Shown here piece by piece: positions 59,165-64,000 of a stretch of 64,000 bases of DNA. The DNA comes from Polaribacter sp. Z022 (lineage in GTDB: Bacteria > Bacteroidota > Bacteroidia > Flavobacteriales > Flavobacteriaceae): the NCBI RefSeq assembly GCF_023555495.1, contig NZ_JALCZO010000003.1:578896-642895 (forward strand). Reading direction: 5' to 3'. The translations under genes were made by a program, and so were the position numbers. Under the pieces are notes generated by a model. It searched no databases, was not told the DNA's origin, and was given only the letters and a program-made list of their open reading frames with translations. The first letter of the stretch is position 1. Each line of letters starts with the position of its first letter.

Positions 59165-61540
59165 ATGAATTTCTGGACAAAAGTCGCTGGTATTATCTTA
59201 AGAAACCGATATTTGGTTTTAATTGGTATTGCTATTATTACAGGTTTATTGGCATCACAAATGAAGTATATGAAATTCTCATATACAGAAGCTAACTTAT
59301 TACCAGAAGATCATGAAGCTAACTTACAATATAATCAGTTTTTAAAAATTTTTGGTGAAGAAGGTAACCTCGTAATTTTAGGTATTAAAGATTCTACTGT
59401 TTTTACTCCCAAAAAATTTAATGCTTGGAATAATTTAGTAAAAAGGTTTGATAGTTTAGACGAAATAGATTTTACACTTTCTATAGCTGATGTACAAAAA
59501 TTAAAAGCAGATAGAAAAAAGAGAAAATTTGTTCTTGAACCTTTATATGATAAAAAACCAACTACTTCTGCAGAAGTTAATGAGATTAAAAAGCAATTAT
59601 TTGAAAAATTACCTTTCTACGACAATTTACTTTTTAATAAAGAAACTGGTACACTACAGACTGCCATATATATTAAAAAGGAAATTATTAACACTCCTAA
59701 ACGTAGAGATTTTATTTTTGATACGTTAATCCCTGAAATTAAAAATTTTGAAAAAGAAAATGATGTAGATATCAGAATTTCTGGAATGCCTTATATAAGA
59801 ACTTTAAATGCACAAAACATTCAAGATGAAATATTACTCTTTGTTTTAGGGGCTTTAGGTATTACTGCATTAATTTTCTTCTTCTTTTTTAGATCTTTTA
59901 GAGCAACCTTTATAACGCTTTTAGTAGTAATGATTGGTGTTATTTGGGCCTTTGGATTTATTGGTCTTTTTAGATATGAAATTACAGTTTTATCTGCTTT
60001 AATACCACCATTAATTATTGTAATTGGAGTTCCAAATGCCGTTTTTCTAATTAATAAATATCAACAAGAAATAAAAAAACATGGTCAGCAAGCCAAAGCA
60101 TTACAACGTGTAATTTCTAAAATTGGAAATGCTACTTTAATGACTAATATTACTACTGCTTCAGGTTTTGCTACCTTTGTTTTTGTAAAAAGTAGTTTAC
60201 TTCGTGAATTCGGAATTTTAGCTTCAGTTAACATTATTAGTATCTTTATTTTAGCTTTACTAATAATTCCTATATTATATAGTTTTATGCCACTTCCAAA
60301 GAAAAAGCATTTAAATCATCTTGAAAAAAAGTGGATTGAAAATGTAGTTGACTGGATGGAGAAAATGGTTAGAAACAGAAGAATATCAATTTATTTTGCA
60401 ACTGTTATTGTAATAATTGGAGGTATAATTGGTGTTTATCAAATTAAAGTTTCTGGTAGTATTATTGAAGATATGCCAAAAAGTTTAGAGTTTTATAAAG
60501 ACATAAAGTTCTTCGAATCTGAATTTGGAGGTATAATGCCTTTAGAGTTTTTAATTGATACTAAAAAAGAAAAAGGTGTCATGAAATTATCTACTCTTAA
60601 AAAGATGGAGAAAATAAATGAAGCTATAGAAACTTTTCCTGAACTTTCTAAACCAGTTTCTGTTACTAATCTAGTAAAATATACAAAACAAGCATATTAT
60701 AAAGGGAATCCCAAATATTACCAATTACCAACTAGTCAAGAACAAAGTTACATATTTGCTTATACAAAAAACTCTAATAGTGATGCTGGCATGTTAAAAA
60801 ACTTTGTAGATTCTACAGGTCGTTATGCCAGAATAACAACTTTTATGAAAGACATTGGTACTGAAAAAATGAATGTAATTCAAGAAAGATTAAAAGCTGT
60901 AATTACTAAAGAATTTCCATCAGAAAAATATAATGTTTCTTTAACTGGTAAGGCTTTAGTTTTTATAAAAGGAACAAATTATCTAATTAAAAACTTAGTT
61001 ATCTCTTTATCTTTAGCAATTTTGTTAATTGCAATTTTTATGGCTTGGATGTTTAGATCGCCACAAATGATTTTTATTTCTTTAATTCCAAACATTTTAC
61101 CGCTATTAATTACTGCAGGTTTAATGGGCTTTTTAGGCATACCAATTAAACCATCTACTATATTAGTATTTAGTATTGCTTTTGGTATTTCTGTTGATGA
61201 CACCATACATTTTTTAGCAAAATATAGACAAGAGCTAATTGCAAATCAATGGCGAATAAAACAATCTGTTTATGCTGCATTGCGTGAAACTGGGGTGAGT
61301 ATGTTTTATACATCTATAGTATTATTCTTTGGTTTTTTAACCTTTACTCTTTCTAGTTTTGGAGGTACAATTGCATTAGGAGGTTTAGTTTCTATAACTT
61401 TATTATTAGCCATGGTTTCTAACTTATTGCTTTTACCTTCTTTGTTATTAACTTTTGAAAAGAAAATAGCAAACAAGAAAGTATTTAAAGAACCAGCAAT
61501 GAAAATTTTTCCACCTAAGGAAAATCAAGCAGAAAAATAA
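59165..61540 (+). CDS. RND/MMPL-family membrane transporter
   Basis: A 791-residue protein with two similar halves. Each has one membrane helix, a large outside domain and a five-helix bundle, about 12 helices in all. The motifs SALIPPLIIVIGVPNAVFLINKY and SIAFGISVDDTIHFLAKY are the paired helix-4 regions of this superfamily, the second with the conserved aspartate pair. Single-gene RND proteins of this type lack adaptor partners; substrates are usually lipids or hydrophobic compounds. The upstream TACCTTTG (59143-59150) is a -7 box with TTG 25 bases away, a rather long spacer. Confidence 0.88.
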   Translation: MNFWTKVAGIILRNRYLVLIGIAIITGLLASQMKYMKFSYTEANLLPEDHEANLQYNQFLKIFGEEGNLVILGIKDSTVFTPKKFNAWNNLVKRFDSLDEIDFTLSIADVQKLKADRKKRKFVLEPLYDKKPTTSAEVNEIKKQLFEKLPFYDNLLFNKETGTLQTAIYIKKEIINTPKRRDFIFDTLIPEIKNFEKENDVDIRISGMPYIRTLNAQNIQDEILLFVLGALGITALIFFFFFRSFRATFITLLVVMIGVIWAFGFIGLFRYEITVLSALIPPLIIVIGVPNAVFLINKYQQEIKKHGQQAKALQRVISKIGNATLMTNITTASGFATFVFVKSSLLREFGILASVNIISIFILALLIIPILYSFMPLPKKKHLNHLEKKWIENVVDWMEKMVRNRRISIYFATVIVIIGGIIGVYQIKVSGSIIEDMPKSLEFYKDIKFFESEFGGIMPLEFLIDTKKEKGVMKLSTLKKMEKINEAIETFPELSKPVSVTNLVKYTKQAYYKGNPKYYQLPTSQEQSYIFAYTKNSNSDAGMLKNFVDSTGRYARITTFMKDIGTEKMNVIQERLKAVITKEFPSEKYNVSLTGKALVFIKGTNYLIKNLVISLSLAILLIAIFMAWMFRSPQMIFISLIPNILPLLITAGLMGFLGIPIKPSTILVFSIAFGISVDDTIHFLAKYRQELIANQWRIKQSVYAALRETGVSMFYTSIVLFFGFLTFTLSSFGGTIALGGLVSITLLLAMVSNLLLLPSLLLTFEKKIANKKVFKEPAMKIFPPKENQAEK

Positions 61541-61563
61541 TTTACATTTTTTATTATAAAATT

Positions 61564-61600
61564 TTAAAAACCGGATGCTTAAAAAGCATCCGGTTTTTAA
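61564..61600. terminator. Strong terminator after RND gene
   Basis: A perfect 17-bp inverted repeat with core AACCGGATGCTT / AAGCATCCGGTT and a 3-base A loop, with A and T runs on either side, so it could act on both strands. Confidence 0.93.
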
Positions 61601-61730
61601 TCTAACAAAAAATCAAAAAAATGTGTTAAGTAATCATAGCAATTAATTCAAATAATTTTAATTATTTAACAATTCAAAAATATAAAATCATATTTATTAA
61701 AACTTAAGGGTTTTCACCCTATTTATGTAA

Positions 61731-61768
61731 TTTAAAAAATAACCGAACATTATTAATAATGCTCGGTT
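61731..61768 (-). terminator. Terminator of the LRR gene
   Basis: On the minus strand AACCGAGCATTATT pairs with AATAATGTTCGGTT (one mismatch) and is followed by ATTTTTT. It lies 25 bases after the LRR gene stop. The region 61601-61730 holds only AT-rich DNA with a small AGGG/CCCT hairpin near 61710. Confidence 0.8.
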
Positions 61769-61792
61769 AAACTATTATAAATTTAAAGACTC

Positions 61793-64000
61793 TTACTTTT
61801 TTATAATTCTTTTTGTTGCTAACCCTTTATCAGTGTCTATTTTTAATAAATAAACTCCTTTAGATAGTTGAGTTACATTTATAGAACTATTTACATTTCT
61901 AATAACTTTTACTTTTTTACCTAGAAGATTATATATCTCTATTTTATTAATTTTTGAATCTAAAGATTTCTTAATGAAAATTACATCTTCAACTGGATTA
62001 GGGTATAATTTAAATGAATTTACTAAATTTTCATCTTCAACTGATAATGAAGTATCATAAGTCATTGTAATCTTCTCTGACTGTATTATTAAATTTGATA
62101 CTATTTTATTTGTTACTTTACAATAATAATACCCATTATCTGCTGCTGTTGCATTTGTTATTTCTAAAGTTTTATTAGTTGCTCCATTTATTGGGCTTCC
62201 ATATCTATACCACTGATATTCATTATTAGCTCCATTAACATCAACTTCTAAAGTAAAACCTGAATCGCCAAAAGTTTTTTCTTCTTCAGCACCTACCTTA
62301 GATTGAGGACTGTATGAAAAACTCTCTAGGTTTTGATAGTTATTGAATTCGTCTTCAAAATCTCCAAACTGAAAGCTATTATTACTTATATATAATGTTT
62401 TAAGTGATGTAATCCCCGTAAAATCTGGTACATCTCCAGACAAACTATTATCTTGAAAATAACCTCTTATTAAGCTAGAAAGGTTACTTAATTCTGATGG
62501 TAAAACTCCTGTTAAATCATTTGAAGATAAATAAAGACTTTCTAATTTACTTAAATTTCCTAAACTTGAAGAAACAGTACCTTTTAAATTATTATTTCCT
62601 AAATTAATTTGAGTAATGTGTTTTCCACCATCTACTATTTTTGTTGTAACTCCATGCCATTTTGTAACATTATAAGGTATATTATTTTCAACTTTTGCTA
62701 ATCCAGACTCCCAATTTGTATTGCTTGTCCAATTTGTTCCTTCTAAATTATTATACATGTCTTTTAATGCTTGTAATTCTGTTGAAGGAACGTTATTATA
62801 AGCAGTACAATCTTGCCCCCAAACAATATTAGGATACCTAATTGCAAAATCTGTAGCCTCCCAATCTGAAATAGTATTTTGAGGAACACCAATACAATTT
62901 AAATAAGTATTGTATAAAGAATGGTTTTTATAATAATTACTTTCTACGTTTCTAGAACCATCAAAAACATTAGGAGAAACTCCAATTTTTAACCCTGTAA
63001 TTTGATTATAAGAAACATTTAAAGATTCTAAATTAACCAAATTAGAAAAATCTAAATTACCTTCTATAATATTTCCATTTATCACTAATCTCTTTAAAGA
63101 AGTAATATTGTTTAATTCTGTAGGAATCTCTTTTAAAACATACTCACTATTAATTATTTGACTAGACATAGTTAGTTGTTCTAAATTATTTAATTCTCCT
63201 ATATCTTTTGATATTTCAGATATTCCATTACTATTTACTTCAAGCTCTTTTAATTGTGTTAAATTTTTAATTTCTGATGGTATTTTACCTGCTAATTGGT
63301 TTGAATTTAACTCAATTTTTGTTACATGCTTTTGTCCATTTATTATAGCAGTTGTAACACCATACCAAGCACCTACATTTCTTTTCTTCAATATATCATT
63401 TACCCAAGTTACTCCATTATATGATGTAGTTAAATCGTTTTTCCAATTTGCTCCTTTTGTATTGTTATAAAAAGCTATTAATGCTTCTCTTTCTATATCT
63501 GGAATAGAGTTTGTAGTTACTGCACTACAGTTATCTGAATATACAACTCCATTATCTAAAATACCACCTTCTTGATTGTAATTAGATAGTTTCCATGCAA
63601 CTAATTCATCACTAGGTACTTCTACACATCCTAAAGCATTTCTTTTTAAACGTAACCTGTTTCCTGAAGCGTTTGTATTTGTTCCAAAAATTGTTGGAGC
63701 TACCGCAATTTTTAATTCTGAAATATTATTATAATCTGCTCTAAAATCTTTTAAAACTTCAGAATTACCTAGATTTAGGACTCCAGAAATTTTATTATTT
63801 TGAATATTAAAATATTCTAAGTTTGATAAGTTTGTAATTGTACTTGGTAAAGCTGTTAATGTATTATTATTTAAATACAATTTTTCTAAGCTTGTAATAT
63901 TACCTATCTCATCTGGTAAACTTGCTAAGGTATAGGTTGGCTGATATCTAACAGGACTTGTATTTTGATATTGTAGTTTTAATTCTTTTAAGTTTGTAAA
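61793..64000 (-). CDS. Leucine-rich-repeat protein with Ig-like and T9SS sorting domains, 5' end outside window
   Basis: The frame stays open to base 64000, so at least 735 residues are visible and the N-terminus is missing; the first in-window start-like codon (63880) is a TTG inside a repeat. Three blocks each begin with an ALxxxYNNxxGxNW pattern (for example ALIAFYNNTKGANW and ALKDMYNNLEGTNW), followed by plant/bacterial-type LRRs such as LESLYLSSNDLTGVLPSEL. An Ig-like domain (YQWYRYGSPINGATN, YYCKVTN) precedes a type A sorting domain (FKLYPNPVEDVIFI ... GVYLLKI ... TKRIIKK). It should be exported by the type IX system and sit on the surface; its partner is unknown. Confidence 0.92.
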   Translation of the reverse strand, partial: FTNLKELKLQYQNTSPVRYQPTYTLASLPDEIGNITSLEKLYLNNNTLTALPSTITNLSNLEYFNIQNNKISGVLNLGNSEVLKDFRADYNNISELKIAVAPTIFGTNTNASGNRLRLKRNALGCVEVPSDELVAWKLSNYNQEGGILDNGVVYSDNCSAVTTNSIPDIEREALIAFYNNTKGANWKNDLTTSYNGVTWVNDILKKRNVGAWYGVTTAIINGQKHVTKIELNSNQLAGKIPSEIKNLTQLKELEVNSNGISEISKDIGELNNLEQLTMSSQIINSEYVLKEIPTELNNITSLKRLVINGNIIEGNLDFSNLVNLESLNVSYNQITGLKIGVSPNVFDGSRNVESNYYKNHSLYNTYLNCIGVPQNTISDWEATDFAIRYPNIVWGQDCTAYNNVPSTELQALKDMYNNLEGTNWTSNTNWESGLAKVENNIPYNVTKWHGVTTKIVDGGKHITQINLGNNNLKGTVSSSLGNLSKLESLYLSSNDLTGVLPSELSNLSSLIRGYFQDNSLSGDVPDFTGITSLKTLYISNNSFQFGDFEDEFNNYQNLESFSYSPQSKVGAEEEKTFGDSGFTLEVDVNGANNEYQWYRYGSPINGATNKTLEITNATAADNGYYYCKVTNKIVSNLIIQSEKITMTYDTSLSVEDENLVNSFKLYPNPVEDVIFIKKSLDSKINKIEIYNLLGKKVKVIRNVNSSINVTQLSKGVYLLKIDTDKGLATKRIIKK

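Overview
The window is AT-rich DNA from a Bacteroidota chromosome, most likely a marine member of the Flavobacteriaceae (Polaribacter-like; the genus is a guess). The evidence is leucine written mostly as TTA, promoters of the TTG-N17..23-TAnnTTTG type, many short lipoprotein signals, a type IX secretion sorting domain at the right edge, and typical families of the phylum (DUF5916, DUF4407, DUF4920, stand-alone MnmD, M56/BlaI pair). Both edges cut genes: a Prc-type protease at the left and a leucine-rich-repeat protein at the right.

Layout. 1-1938: end of a tail-specific protease, then a thioesterase. 1995-7879: a galactose locus, with an SGLT-type Na+/galactose symporter divergent from a GntR-type regulator, aldose epimerase, galK and galT. 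7937-8018: tRNA-Leu(UAG). 8108-14174: M20 dipeptidase, DPP IV, M1 aminopeptidase and a cyclophilin. 14222-16431: a BlaI/M56 pair with a visible operator. 16530-20904: DUF4407, dispersed palindromic repeats, PhnA-like, GNAT, Rdx and adenine deaminase genes. 20945-41749: a large catabolic island (below). 41744-45317: ruvC-hemW-cyclase-YjbR group, interrupted by a four-helix-bundle gene lying between ACTG-type repeats. 45341-52066: membrane flippase-like protein, GT2, BI-1 protein, a 43-residue membrane protein, mnmD, a cytochrome-like lipoprotein, DUF4920, ilvE and a lipoprotein. 52096-54705: DUF5916. 54906-59066: rplM-rpsI-rpsB-tsf-pyrH-frr. 59165-61540: RND-type protein. 61793-64000: LRR/Ig/T9SS protein.

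The main find is the island at 20945-41749, which reads as a pathway for collagen-derived material. A five-gene, translationally coupled operon (22400-32525) encodes a pyrroline-2-carboxylate reductase-like protein, a proline-racemase homologue with the Cys/Thr active site of trans-3-hydroxy-L-proline dehydratase, a GH63 alpha-glucosidase lipoprotein, a 1011-residue fusion of a hydroxylysine-kinase-like APH domain, an M23 domain and a 5-phosphohydroxylysine phospho-lyase-like aminotransferase, and a GH2 beta-galactosidase lipoprotein. Together these would strip Glc-alpha-1,2-Gal-beta-O-hydroxylysine, the collagen glycan, and degrade the hydroxylysine. Facing it is an eight-gene operon (40764-32547) for trans-4-hydroxy-L-proline: DHDPS-family deaminase, ketoglutarate semialdehyde dehydrogenase, Cys/Cys epimerase, D-amino acid oxidoreductase and two tandem prolidase-type enzymes, with a divergent AraC regulator. 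An S37 prolyl-peptidase-like lipoprotein sits divergently at the other end. Galactose released by the GH2 enzyme could feed the nearby symporter and Leloir genes. The chemistry is inferred from family identity, active-site residues and gene order; none of it is shown by the sequence alone.
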